Below, piece by piece: positions 36,038-45,197 of a DNA stretch of 64,000 nt. The translations under genes and the position numbers were made by a program. The notes beneath the pieces are model-generated. The model saw nothing but the letters and a program-made list of their open reading frames with translations, did no database searches and had not been told where the DNA came from. The stretch is from positions 1,054,001-1,118,000 of the forward strand of contig NZ_CP166961.1 of assembly GCF_041410465.1 (NCBI RefSeq). Reading direction: 5' to 3'. Positions within the stretch are counted from its first letter, which is position 1. Every line of letters begins with the position of its first letter. The DNA is from Thalassotalea sp. 273M-4. GTDB lineage: Bacteria; Pseudomonadota; Gammaproteobacteria; Enterobacterales; Alteromonadaceae.

Positions 36038-36328
36038 TTACGTCATCACGACCGAGTTTTCTGAGCCAAAGTCATTGGCTTGGTACGCATCAGCCTGATA
36101 GTCGTTTTCCCATTCACTGTCATTTAGCAGGTAACGAAACTCAAACGCGGCATTTTTCTCCAATCTGATTTTGGTTCGAAACGCTTTCGTTTTTTTGTTG
36201 TATTTCATCGCCATTGGTTGCCAGTCGCTGAACTCACCAACTAAGGCCACCTTTTCAACATCTTCGCGGCTAAATTCAAAGGTTACCTCGGCTTGATCTT
36301 TGGTTTTAAAGAATTTTTTCGTTAGCAT
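36038..36328 (-). CDS. Stand-alone isoamylase early-set (CBM48-like) domain protein
   Basis: 96 aa from ATG 36328 (AGGGA upstream); an earlier in-frame start would add 14 residues with no family similarity. The sequence KVALVGEFSDWQPMAMKYNK...FRTKIRLEKNAAFEFRYLLN is a single early-set immunoglobulin-like domain of the kind fused to glycogen branching and debranching enzymes and AMPK beta. It has no catalytic part and no signal peptide. It lies upstream of glgC in the same direction, so it probably binds glycogen and helps target or regulate the synthetic enzymes (inference). Confidence 0.82.
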   Translation of the reverse strand: MLTKKFFKTKDQAEVTFEFSREDVEKVALVGEFSDWQPMAMKYNKKTKAFRTKIRLEKNAAFEFRYLLNDSEWENDYQADAYQANDFGSENSVVMT

Positions 36329-36725
36329 GATTAAAGTCCCTAAATTTGTTGTTGTGTAAATTTTTATCAAATGACTTTGGATACCCTAAAACTGCTTGCT
36401 CTAAAGTCGATTACTCAAATAGTAAGATGATGTTTGTCTTTGCATATCGAGCCATATCTGTGCACGTTATAAGTTTGCGACATCGGAGTGCACAAGGTTG
36501 CACAGATTTTGTGCGATTAACGATTTGCTTTAAGATAACCACCCTCATTAATATTTCAGCATAAACCATACCAATTGATTAATAATCAAAGATTAAAATT
36601 TAAAATGTACACAGGTTAAAAGGACGAACAAGTGAAAATCATTTTAAATAAGCGGTTAAACTAGCCTCTCGCTTTAGTAAAGATAGGCGATATCTTTGAT
36701 TGAGTTTTGATTTAAAAATAGGTAA
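36329..36725. other. Intergenic region between the E-set gene and the sortase locus
   Basis: 397 bp, AT-rich, containing the promoter of the E-set gene (minus) and the end of the histidine kinase transcript. A 72-codon open frame on the plus strand (36346-36564) has no recognisable features. No repeat or RNA was recognised. Confidence 0.5.
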
Positions 36726-38912
36726 TTAGGTCTTGGCAAGTGGTAAAGTGACTGTGATATCAACCCCGTTTTGGTTGGGCATATTGCTCGCTTTGATCTG
36801 ACCATGATGAAACTGGGCAATCACTCGGCAGATGTACAAGCCAATGCCTAAATGAGGTGTTGTTCGAGCTGTATTGTCTCGAACCGAGACCATGGGGTCA
36901 AAGATTGAATGGTCCATACCCGCGGGTAATAATGAACCAAAATTACTCACCACCAGGGTCGCATGCCCGCCATCAACTTTTAAGCGGATGTTTATCGGGG
37001 CATTATGAGCACTAAATTCGACCGCATTTGAGATGATCTTGTCAAAAAGCTGGGCAATATGTTCATCACTGCCCATCATCATCAAGTCGGTGTCGAGTAT
37101 TTCAACATTAAACGCCTGATCGGGATACACTTGCTGGTAGCCTAAAGAGCAACCTTTAACCAATTCTGATAAATTAAATAACGACATATCACTGGTTTGT
37201 AGCGCTTGTTCTAGGTGCGTTGCCTCGCTCATTGCCAATAACATCGAATTTAAGCGCTCGATACCATCTTTTGCTCGTTGCATATAAGGTGACTGTTCAA
37301 TATGCCCAGATTTTTGCTCCATCATTTCAAGAGACGATCTGACAATGGATATTGGGGTTTTTAACTCATGGGATAACCTTGAAGACATATTTTCAAGATA
37401 ATCGTTATATTGGCTTAGTTGATGAATCATATTGGCAAACGTGCGCGATACTTCACCAATTTCATCGCTACTTTGAAATGCTTTAATTTGATGTTGGATA
37501 CGGCCATGCTCATCCACGGCATGTTCTACTTGATCTCTTAATTTACGAATACGCAGCGATGTCCATAGCGAGTAAATAAACAGTGAAATCACGCTTAATG
37601 CAATCAATAAACTGGTGATGATAATACCTTCAATGGCTTTGTTACGAATATTGCGTATACCATGTGTGGTTTCTTCAACAATCACCACCCCTTCAACGTT
37701 GTTGTTTAAATAAATCGGGTGAGCAGCCGATAGGATCACCGCTTTATTGTCTTTTGATTTCCACCAAAATGAGTCTGGTTGACCTTTTAAAGCATTCAGG
37801 ATGTGCTTTTGGTTTTTACGTTGATTAAAGTCTTCACTAATGAAGTTTTTTGCAGGTTTCACTAAATAAAGTGAATAAAACGGGTCCAAAATCCAATCTT
37901 TGAGCTGATTAAAAAAACTGGGTTTATTACGGGTAAGATCTTCATTAATCCAGGCCCCAGTCGCTTCGACTAACGAGCCTTTTTGCAACAGTTCTCGTTG
38001 GTGTACATCAATCACTCGAATTGACGAGTGCGTACGTTTACTGGCTTCAATGATTCGTTCTATTTGTTTGGAAGGCACGGTAAAGGTACCTAAATCCTCG
38101 ATTTTTTCGGTGCTGGTAGTGCCGATATTAATTGCGGGTTGAGCAAAGCCATAATCATCAACATCGGTAATGTGAAAGCCAAACTTTTCGCCGACCAATT
38201 CATTGGGGATCCTAAGTTCGATGTTATACCCATTGGCCTTGTTAACAACCATGCCTTGAATCCGGTTTTCAGGTCTGGGAAATATATAACCATTATCATC
38301 GCTTGGCATTTCATAGGCGGTTGTCCAACCTGGGCCAAAATTGGTGAAGATATAACGAACCAATTGATTTTGCTTATTAATGGTTGCGAGCTCAAGGTGG
38401 TCGTTTTTTAACACCGATATTTTGTTTTTATCGCGATACACTACGCTATCGTCAAGCACCGCAAAAAAAGCATAAACATGATCTTTATAACGGCCAATGT
38501 GGGTGGTGTAAGACAAGCTCACACGTTCAGGTGGGACTAAGTAAAACTCGACTTGGTCATGCTTTTTTACTTGATTGTTGGCGTTATAGCGATTGGTATT
38601 TTCTGCAGTGATGTGATTTTGCCAATCATCTGAGTTACCATCAAGGGCAATGGCGCTGTCTATTTGGGTAGGGAAAAAATCTTTTCCTGTTTCTAATTTT
38701 TTCTTATAGCTTGCATGCTTATTAAAAAGATTTGGGCGTTCATGCAACGCAGTCGCTAAACCACGCGCATTTCCCATCAGGTTTTGCTCTTGGCCTTTGC
38801 GTAATAACTCCTCCATTGCGCCAATATAAAAATAACCTATAAATGGAATGGCAAATAAAAAGCTGGCCACAAACATCAGCTTTAGGGTTAAACTGAGTCG
38901 AAATGCTTTCAT
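36726..38912 (-). CDS. pdsS: Proteobacterial dedicated sortase system histidine kinase
   Basis: 728 aa from ATG 38912; a TTG at 38930 is an alternative. TM1 is at about residues 10-30. A large periplasmic domain (about 40-420) contains SIALDGNSDDWQNH, resembling the CBM9-like fold found in the family. TM2 is at about 425-448, then a HAMP-like segment, HisKA with SRLSHELKTPISIVRSS (phospho-His) and HATPase with GIGLYICRVI. The family pairs with PdsR and is encoded only beside class GN sortases. The sensed signal is unknown; the fold suggests a carbohydrate-like ligand. pdsR lies 20 bp upstream. Confidence 0.88.
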   Translation of the reverse strand: MKAFRLSLTLKLMFVASFLFAIPFIGYFYIGAMEELLRKGQEQNLMGNARGLATALHERPNLFNKHASYKKKLETGKDFFPTQIDSAIALDGNSDDWQNHITAENTNRYNANNQVKKHDQVEFYLVPPERVSLSYTTHIGRYKDHVYAFFAVLDDSVVYRDKNKISVLKNDHLELATINKQNQLVRYIFTNFGPGWTTAYEMPSDDNGYIFPRPENRIQGMVVNKANGYNIELRIPNELVGEKFGFHITDVDDYGFAQPAINIGTTSTEKIEDLGTFTVPSKQIERIIEASKRTHSSIRVIDVHQRELLQKGSLVEATGAWINEDLTRNKPSFFNQLKDWILDPFYSLYLVKPAKNFISEDFNQRKNQKHILNALKGQPDSFWWKSKDNKAVILSAAHPIYLNNNVEGVVIVEETTHGIRNIRNKAIEGIIITSLLIALSVISLFIYSLWTSLRIRKLRDQVEHAVDEHGRIQHQIKAFQSSDEIGEVSRTFANMIHQLSQYNDYLENMSSRLSHELKTPISIVRSSLEMMEQKSGHIEQSPYMQRAKDGIERLNSMLLAMSEATHLEQALQTSDMSLFNLSELVKGCSLGYQQVYPDQAFNVEILDTDLMMMGSDEHIAQLFDKIISNAVEFSAHNAPINIRLKVDGGHATLVVSNFGSLLPAGMDHSIFDPMVSVRDNTARTTPHLGIGLYICRVIAQFHHGQIKASNMPNQNGVDITVTLPLAKT

Positions 38913-38932
38913 CTTCTGCTTACTCGACAACT

Positions 38933-39628
38933 CTAATATTCATCATGCCAACGATAACCCATGCCATAGACCGTATCGATACAACTAAAGTTGTTATCAA
39001 CTAAGGCGAATTTTTTGCGAATGCGTTTGATGTGGGCGGTCACGGTATTATCATCAACATATATTTTTGCGTCATTCATAAGTTGTTGCTTTGATTTTAC
39101 GTGACCTGGGTTTAGGGCTAATGAATGCACCATCCAAAATTCGGTTATGGTGGAGTTAATAAGCTGGCCGCGCCAATGAATATTCAGCCTGTCCATATTA
39201 ATGGTTAGGGCACCGCGGTTAATTTGCTGTTCATCTTGCTGCGGTTTTTCAAGGCATTTTAAATAGGTTAAAATGGCATGTATGCGCGCACTTAAATTAG
39301 CAAAACTCATGGTTTTGCTAACATAGTCGTTAGCCCCAAGACGCAAGCCACTAATGATATCAGCATCACTATCTCGAGCGGTTAAGAAAATAATCGGTAA
39401 GGTAGCGGATTTGTCTCTAAGATAACGACATAAGTCAAATCCGCCATCAAATTCGTCTTCCAGGCCTATATCTAAAATGGCTAAGTGTGGTAGAGCCAAT
39501 TCAAACGCATTTAAAGCGCTTTGTTTGTTTTTATAGGTTTGGACAATAAACCCTTGCTGGCGCAAAGCATCTGCGTAGTTCTCTCTTATTGCTTCATCAT
39601 CTTCAACAATTGCAATACGTTTGCTCAT
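38933..39628 (-). CDS. pdsR: Proteobacterial dedicated sortase system response regulator
   Basis: 231 aa OmpR-type regulator. The receiver domain has acidic residues in VEDDEA, phospho-acceptor Asp in LAILDIGLEDEF and Lys in YVSKTMSFAN. The C-terminal winged helix (about 130-230) has TITEFWMVHSLALNPGHVKS and the recognition helix VDDNTVTAHIKRIRKKF. It presumably controls the divergent pdsO and the sortase genes. The 205-bp divergent spacer to pdsO is the likely target. Confidence 0.9.
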   Translation of the reverse strand: MSKRIAIVEDDEAIRENYADALRQQGFIVQTYKNKQSALNAFELALPHLAILDIGLEDEFDGGFDLCRYLRDKSATLPIIFLTARDSDADIISGLRLGANDYVSKTMSFANLSARIHAILTYLKCLEKPQQDEQQINRGALTINMDRLNIHWRGQLINSTITEFWMVHSLALNPGHVKSKQQLMNDAKIYVDDNTVTAHIKRIRKKFALVDNNFSCIDTVYGMGYRWHDEY

Positions 39629-39833
39629 TTAAATAAGGTCCTTAGTTTTGCTATAACCTGACTGTATCAAAAATTGAGTGATTAAACACAAGGATAGGGT
39701 AAACGTCATAATTGGTCACAATTGATGGTTAAAGGTTCATTTTTAAAAGTCAGTTTAGTCATTTTTAAGTTGTTAAATAAACACAACAAAACAACAACCT
39801 ACACTAACAAACTGATTTAAAAAGGTGAACCAA

Positions 39834-40613
39834 ATGAACAAAAAATCGAATCTAACCCTATCGACTTTAATGCTTTGCACAAGCTTGGTAACGCTTAATG
39901 TTCAAGCTAATAACAATGAGCCTGCAGTGCCTAAATTCGATATGCAACAAGAGCCCTTGGCAAATGAAAGAGCCTGGGGGCTAAGTCTTGGCGTGGTAAT
40001 TGGGGGCATTTTAGGGGGGCCTCCAGGTGCATTCATTAGCGCAATCGCAGGTGATTTTATTGGTCAAAGTATTGTGAATAACGACGAGATCACAACATTG
40101 AAAAACAATATAAATGCGACAGAATTTGAATTGAAAAGCCTAAAAAAGCAGCATCATCAACACTTAAAAAGCATGGAGAGTGCTTATCAGCAAGAGATTA
40201 GCAATTTGGTCTCGAAATATGAACAAGGCATCAGTGCGCAAGCCCACAATATTATGATGAGCATGCAATTTCGCACGGGGTCAAGTGACTTAGAGCCACA
40301 TTACAAAGAGCAAGTAGTGGCGTTGGCTAAGTTGCTAGAGGATGGCGATGATTTGGTCATTGACTTGTCTGGCTATACCGATAAGCAGGGAAGTGAAGAC
40401 AATAATTACCAGCTTTCATTGGCTCGAGTGAATACGGTGAAAGCTTTACTGCTCGAACACGGCATAAAGCAAGAACGTATTGTTGCAAGCGCATTTGGGG
40501 AAACGGCACCTCTTGAGGCCAACAGTCATTCTGAAGTCAATTATTTTGACCGTCGAGTGGTCATGAAAGTTACGCCAATGCATTCACAATTAGCGTTTAA
40601 AGTCGAACATTAA
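39834..40613 (+). CDS. pdsO: Sortase-associated OmpA-like protein PdsO
   Basis: 259 aa from ATG 39834, 8 bases after AAAAGG; a GTG at 39825 would overlap the ribosome site. A signal peptide ends LNVQA. A Gly-rich, glycine-zipper-like membrane segment (LSLGVVIGGILGGPPGAF) is followed by a coiled coil (about 85-135) and an OmpA C-terminal peptidoglycan-binding domain (MQFRTGSSDLEPH, DLSGYTDKQGSEDNNYQLSLAR, FGETAPLEA). It fits the PdsO family found only with class GN sortases. It probably anchors the system in the envelope. Confidence 0.9.
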   Translation: MNKKSNLTLSTLMLCTSLVTLNVQANNNEPAVPKFDMQQEPLANERAWGLSLGVVIGGILGGPPGAFISAIAGDFIGQSIVNNDEITTLKNNINATEFELKSLKKQHHQHLKSMESAYQQEISNLVSKYEQGISAQAHNIMMSMQFRTGSSDLEPHYKEQVVALAKLLEDGDDLVIDLSGYTDKQGSEDNNYQLSLARVNTVKALLLEHGIKQERIVASAFGETAPLEANSHSEVNYFDRRVVMKVTPMHSQLAFKVEH

Positions 40614-40660
40614 TCCCATTATTTCGCTCCCGCCGTCAGAAGTTCCCCCTCTGACTAAGC

Positions 40661-40690
40661 AAAAGGATCTGCTAAGCAGATCCTTTTTTT
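40661..40690. terminator. Bidirectional terminator between pdsO and the CocE hydrolase
   Basis: aaaaggatctgc (40661-40672) pairs perfectly with gcagatcctttt (40676-40687) around a 3-nt loop; T run on one side, A run on the other. It serves both convergent genes. Confidence 0.92.
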
Positions 40691-40717
40691 ATGATGCTTT
40701 TTAGGCGTTGTTATTGC

Positions 40718-42592
40718 TTAATCCAAGGTGTTAAAGTGAATCGCACTGGGGTATTTTTCATTGTGAAAAATGGTATGCATGGCTTTAACAAAATCTGATT
40801 GTTGGGCTGAAAAAATATTATCGACGTATTTTTGTGGGTTACGATCAATAAACGGGAACATGCTGCTTTGGATTTGAATTTGCAGTTTATGACCTCGTTT
40901 AATGGTGTGGAGCACATCGTAGAGCTCAAAGTTTACCGCTGTTGGTTTATTTGGCTCAAACGGTTTGGGTTCACTCATGCTGTCACGAAAACGACCGCGA
41001 ATAACCCCCCATCGTACCAGCTCATGACGATTCCCATTGGCTTTATCGACTTTATCGGCATTTACATCTTTACCTGGAAATACATCAATCAGCTTCACTA
41101 CAATATCTGCAGCGGACTGAGTGGTAGAAAACCATAGGTTTAAATCAATGGCACCTGCAATGGTCAAATCCTCTTGCATTACTTCGGTTTCAAACACTAA
41201 TACATCAGGGCGACGAGCAGCAAAACGCTGATCTTCAACCATATAAGGTTTGTCCCAACCACGGCTAATGTTAGCCGAATGAGGTACAGGTTTATTCGGG
41301 TCGCTAATGTACTGACTTTCGCCACGGGCTGGTTTTTGCGCCGATAAGCCTTCATTAGCGGTTAAATATAGGGTATTGGCTGTTGCCGCTTTTGGAGGCC
41401 AAACATCAAATTCACGCCATCGATTACTGCCGGTTTCAAACATGGTCGCACTAGCAATATTGGCGTCATTTGCGTCTTTAAGATGTTGCTTGAAAAATGG
41501 GAGTAAAATATTGCTTTGAAACCAAGCACTGGTATTAAAGCCAAAATTGGCTTCTCCTAAGCTGTCTCCTTTACCGGTATTCCATTGGCCATGCGACCAT
41601 GGGCCCATGATCATTTTGATGTGTTCTTTTTTATTGCCATTTGACATGGTTTGGTAGGTAGCTAAGGGGCCGTATAGGTCTTCTGTATCGTACCAACCTC
41701 CAACAATTAAGGTCGCAGGCTTCACCCGATCAAGGTGTTGTAATAAATCACGAGCTTGCCAGTATTCGTCATAATTAGGGTGCTCAGTTAACTCATTCCA
41801 AAATGGACGCGTACCATGGAAGTACTTTTTATTGACATTAGATAAAGGCCCTAGCTCACGGAAAAAGTCGTACCCATCTGGGGTGACAGACTTCATGCTT
41901 TCAGGCCAGGCTGCGTGTGTACCATCGCGCGCTTTATCAAAGCTATCAAAAAACAAGAAAGCCATAGGCACGACAAAAGCACCATTGCGATGAAAATCAT
42001 CAAAAAACCAATCCGCAATAGGGGCCTGAGGTGATAAGGCTTTTAACGCTGGGTGACTGTTAATACCCGCAACCGAGGTGTAGTAACCTGGGTAGGACGT
42101 TCCCCACATACCAACCTTGCCATTATTGTTATCAATATTGTTAATTAACCATTCAATGGTGTCATAGGTATCGGTGGCGTCATCGACGGATTTACCACCA
42201 CGTTGATGGGCATTTTGTGGACGCATGTTAACAAATTCGCCTTCTGACATAAATTTGCCTCGAACGTCTTGAAAGACAAAGATAAAACCCTCTTGTTCAA
42301 AGCTGGCATCAGGCCCCAACCTGGTTTTGTATTTATCACTGCCGTATGGCGCCACACGATAAGGCGTGCGTTGCATCATGATTGGGTAACTTTGGGATTT
42401 ATTGTTTGGTCGATAAACCGAGGTGAATAATTTAACCCCGTCACGCATTGGGATTTGATATTCAAACTTACTGTAGTTGGCACGAATATAATCGGCTCTT
42501 GGGTCTGTTTTTTGATCTGCTGCCAGAGAAAAGACACTGACAATCAGTAACAAAAAACCAAGGCCAAAGCGTTGTAATTGCTTAACTTGCAT
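40718..42592 (-). CDS. Secreted CocE/NonD family (S15) hydrolase
   Basis: 624 aa from ATG 42592, chosen because AAAGGA lies upstream and a signal peptide starts here (FGLGFLLLIVSVFSLAADQ). The S15 alpha/beta-hydrolase fold has the nucleophile motif GTSYPGYYT, the acid region in LIVGGWYDTEDLYGP and the catalytic His in MGPWSHGQW. The C-terminal jelly-roll domain (about 400-620) has RHELVRWGVIRGRFR. Members are X-Pro dipeptidyl peptidases, cocaine esterases or amino-acid ester hydrolases; the substrate is unknown. It lies on the opposite strand in the middle of the sortase locus. Confidence 0.86.
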   Translation of the reverse strand: MQVKQLQRFGLGFLLLIVSVFSLAADQKTDPRADYIRANYSKFEYQIPMRDGVKLFTSVYRPNNKSQSYPIMMQRTPYRVAPYGSDKYKTRLGPDASFEQEGFIFVFQDVRGKFMSEGEFVNMRPQNAHQRGGKSVDDATDTYDTIEWLINNIDNNNGKVGMWGTSYPGYYTSVAGINSHPALKALSPQAPIADWFFDDFHRNGAFVVPMAFLFFDSFDKARDGTHAAWPESMKSVTPDGYDFFRELGPLSNVNKKYFHGTRPFWNELTEHPNYDEYWQARDLLQHLDRVKPATLIVGGWYDTEDLYGPLATYQTMSNGNKKEHIKMIMGPWSHGQWNTGKGDSLGEANFGFNTSAWFQSNILLPFFKQHLKDANDANIASATMFETGSNRWREFDVWPPKAATANTLYLTANEGLSAQKPARGESQYISDPNKPVPHSANISRGWDKPYMVEDQRFAARRPDVLVFETEVMQEDLTIAGAIDLNLWFSTTQSAADIVVKLIDVFPGKDVNADKVDKANGNRHELVRWGVIRGRFRDSMSEPKPFEPNKPTAVNFELYDVLHTIKRGHKLQIQIQSSMFPFIDRNPQKYVDNIFSAQQSDFVKAMHTIFHNEKYPSAIHFNTLD

Positions 42593-42841
42593 GGTAATTC
42601 CTTTACTAATTTTAATCATAAGGTGCCAGTTTATCCCAGTGATTAGCGATTGCCAATGAAATAGCTTGCTGACCTGGGAGTTAAAAACAAGTGCCACAAT
42701 AGGTACGCGAGAAAAAGAGGACGTTACCTTGGGCAGACCCATTGTCACAATTGGTCATTATTTATCGTGTTTAGGTCAGAATTGAGCGCCAAAATGGTCA
42801 GAAATTTTTTGTTTAATGATAGCCATTAAAGGAGAACATTT

Positions 42842-45091
42842 ATGACCACTACACATTATATCAAGGGCCGGGAAGCGGTCTCTAAACCAGCCCTTTTTCG
42901 CGACGCCTTATCTCTCTTATATATTGTGGTTGCTAGCTTGCTGATGTTCACCAGCATCACATTTGCCAGCGAAGTTCCCCCGACACAATTACCTCAAGGG
43001 CATAGCCTTCTTGCATCCGAAATAAACGTACAACAAGTTGAAAGTGGTAGTTTGTTTTTAAAAACCGCGCATGGTTATCTTCAAAGCGTTAAAACCAAAA
43101 GTGAATATCAAGTTGAGATCACCGGTATGTTTGCGAGAGTGCGCTTAAGCCAATCGTTTGCCAACGAATCGCCTTATTGGTCTGAAGCAATTTACCTATT
43201 TCCTTTAACTCAAGGTGCCTCTGTTAATGCGATGAAAATGGTGATTGGCCAACGCATCATTAAAGGGAAAATTGAACCACGAAAACAAGCGCAAAAAAAA
43301 TATCAACAAGCCAAACAACAGGGGCAAAAAGCGGCCTTAATTGAGCAAGAAAGACCAAATTTATTTACCAGCTCTGTCGCCAACATTCCCCCAGGGGAAG
43401 CGATTGAAGTAAGCATTCAATACTTGGTAAAAGTGGATTATCACAAGCAACTATTTTCATTAAGGCTACCGTTAACGCTAACCCCTAGATACATACCTAA
43501 GCAGACTCAAGCGATAGACCAAGGTGCTTCTACCTTATATCACCCTAATATGCAGGGGGTAAAGCGAGAACATTCAGACACACCAGGTTGGGCAGGCGCT
43601 TTGGCTAGGATGAATTCAAAGACCCGAGCCGGTTTACGGCCAATCTCGGTTGAGCAAGGGCATGGTTGGGCCATGGTCAGTTCGCAAGTACCCGATGCCA
43701 GTCGTATTACGCCACCTCAACTACCGTCGCATTTCGCTCAGCAGGCGGGGATCAATATTCGGTTTAATACGGGCTTGCCAGTGACCAATATTCATAGTTT
43801 GTATCACCCTATTAAGCGACAAGAACAACAGGTCAGCCTAGCAACGTCATCGGTCGCTATGGATAGAGACTTTGTTATTCAATGGTCATTCAACCGCTCA
43901 GATCAGCCTCAAGCAGCGTTTTTTAAAGAACGTTATGATGGCGATGACTATGGTTTGATTTTGTTTAATCCGCCAGAGCGAACAGCCATAAAACCGACGC
44001 CAAAACATATGACCTACATTATTGATACGTCGGGTTCAATGGGGGGAGTCGCCATAAGGCAAGCCAAAAGAGCACTGCAATATGCCGTGATGGAACTAAA
44101 AGAAACTGACCAATTTAATATTATTTCGTTTAATAGCTTCTCTACCTCTTTATTTCAACGCGCGGTTGTAGCCAATCGACTAAACAAGACTTTGGCCTTG
44201 AGTTGGTTGGATGAACTTAGAGCCGGTGGCGGTACTGAAATGGAAGAGGCCATCGTCAAGGCCTTATCTTTGCCTTTGGGAGCTGCGCGATTGCATCAGA
44301 TTGTATTTATTACTGATGGCAGTGTGGGTAATGAGCAACAGCTTTTTGCTCTTATAGAACAGTCCATTGCCCATAATCGCTTGCATACTATTGGCATTGG
44401 CAGTGCGCCGAACAGTTACTTTATGCAACAAGCTGCAAAAGTGGGCAGAGGGCTTTATCAATACATTGGCGAGGTGGCGGAAGTTGAACAAACCATGCGC
44501 TCTTTCATTGACCGAATAAACCGCCCTCTATTAACCGATATTCGCATTCATTGGTCGGCCAATGACGTGGAGTCATATCCGTTAAAAATAACAGACTTAT
44601 ATGCCGGTGAACCGTTAATGATAAGTGCTCGGTGGCCACAGCAAGAACAACAGTATGTTGAGGTTTCAGGACAAATAAATGGTCAGTTATGGCACCAGCG
44701 ACTGAGGCTAAATAAAGCCAAGCCAAACTCGGGTATTCGAACTCTTTGGGCGCGTGACAAAATAACCTCTGTTGAATTTTTATTACGCCACACAAATGAG
44801 CCGCAAAAGATTGCAACGTTAGAACAACAACTGACAACGCTTGCCTTAAACCATCAAATTTTGTCTCGATTTACCAGCTTTGTTGCCGTCGAAACCCAAG
44901 CCAGTCGAGAACCCAGTAACGTGCTTAAAAAGCAGATAATCGCTAATGCCATGCCTTTGGGTTCAACACAAGCCATTGTTTTTGCACAAACCGCCACTAA
45001 GGCAGGGCAACAAATAAAAGTAGGTATTGTATTATTATTTTTCATCGCTTTTTATTACCTTCTATATCAACTTTTTAAAAGGCATTGTTGA
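42842..45091 (+). CDS. Marine proteobacterial sortase target protein (VIT and VWA domains)
   Basis: 749 aa with AAAGGAG before the start. A signal-anchor segment (about 24-42) ends ITFAS. A VIT domain follows (about 55-185, SPYWSEAIYLFPLTQGASVNAM), then a VWA domain (about 385-560) with the MIDAS motif DTSGSM. The C terminus ends with a hydrophobic helix and basic tail KRHC, as in sortase substrates. The candidate sorting motif is FAQTAT (residues 714-719), where the family normally has an LPxT-like sequence; the Pro is missing. It is adjacent to the sortase gene and probably its only substrate here. Confidence 0.9.
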   Translation: MTTTHYIKGREAVSKPALFRDALSLLYIVVASLLMFTSITFASEVPPTQLPQGHSLLASEINVQQVESGSLFLKTAHGYLQSVKTKSEYQVEITGMFARVRLSQSFANESPYWSEAIYLFPLTQGASVNAMKMVIGQRIIKGKIEPRKQAQKKYQQAKQQGQKAALIEQERPNLFTSSVANIPPGEAIEVSIQYLVKVDYHKQLFSLRLPLTLTPRYIPKQTQAIDQGASTLYHPNMQGVKREHSDTPGWAGALARMNSKTRAGLRPISVEQGHGWAMVSSQVPDASRITPPQLPSHFAQQAGINIRFNTGLPVTNIHSLYHPIKRQEQQVSLATSSVAMDRDFVIQWSFNRSDQPQAAFFKERYDGDDYGLILFNPPERTAIKPTPKHMTYIIDTSGSMGGVAIRQAKRALQYAVMELKETDQFNIISFNSFSTSLFQRAVVANRLNKTLALSWLDELRAGGGTEMEEAIVKALSLPLGAARLHQIVFITDGSVGNEQQLFALIEQSIAHNRLHTIGIGSAPNSYFMQQAAKVGRGLYQYIGEVAEVEQTMRSFIDRINRPLLTDIRIHWSANDVESYPLKITDLYAGEPLMISARWPQQEQQYVEVSGQINGQLWHQRLRLNKAKPNSGIRTLWARDKITSVEFLLRHTNEPQKIATLEQQLTTLALNHQILSRFTSFVAVETQASREPSNVLKKQIIANAMPLGSTQAIVFAQTATKAGQQIKVGIVLLFFIAFYYLLYQLFKRHC

Positions 45092-45197
45092 GGGTTTTGA
45101 TTAGCCAGAAAAGCAAGATACCTCAAATTAATGTGACTCTACCATGGTTTATTTTGAACCACTAAACCGCGCCCAAAGCCTTTAGGAAACGATAAAA

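Noticed and set aside
36346..36564. 72-codon frame in the spacer before the E-set gene
   Set aside because: No ribosome site and no similarity; it overlaps the promoter region of the E-set gene.
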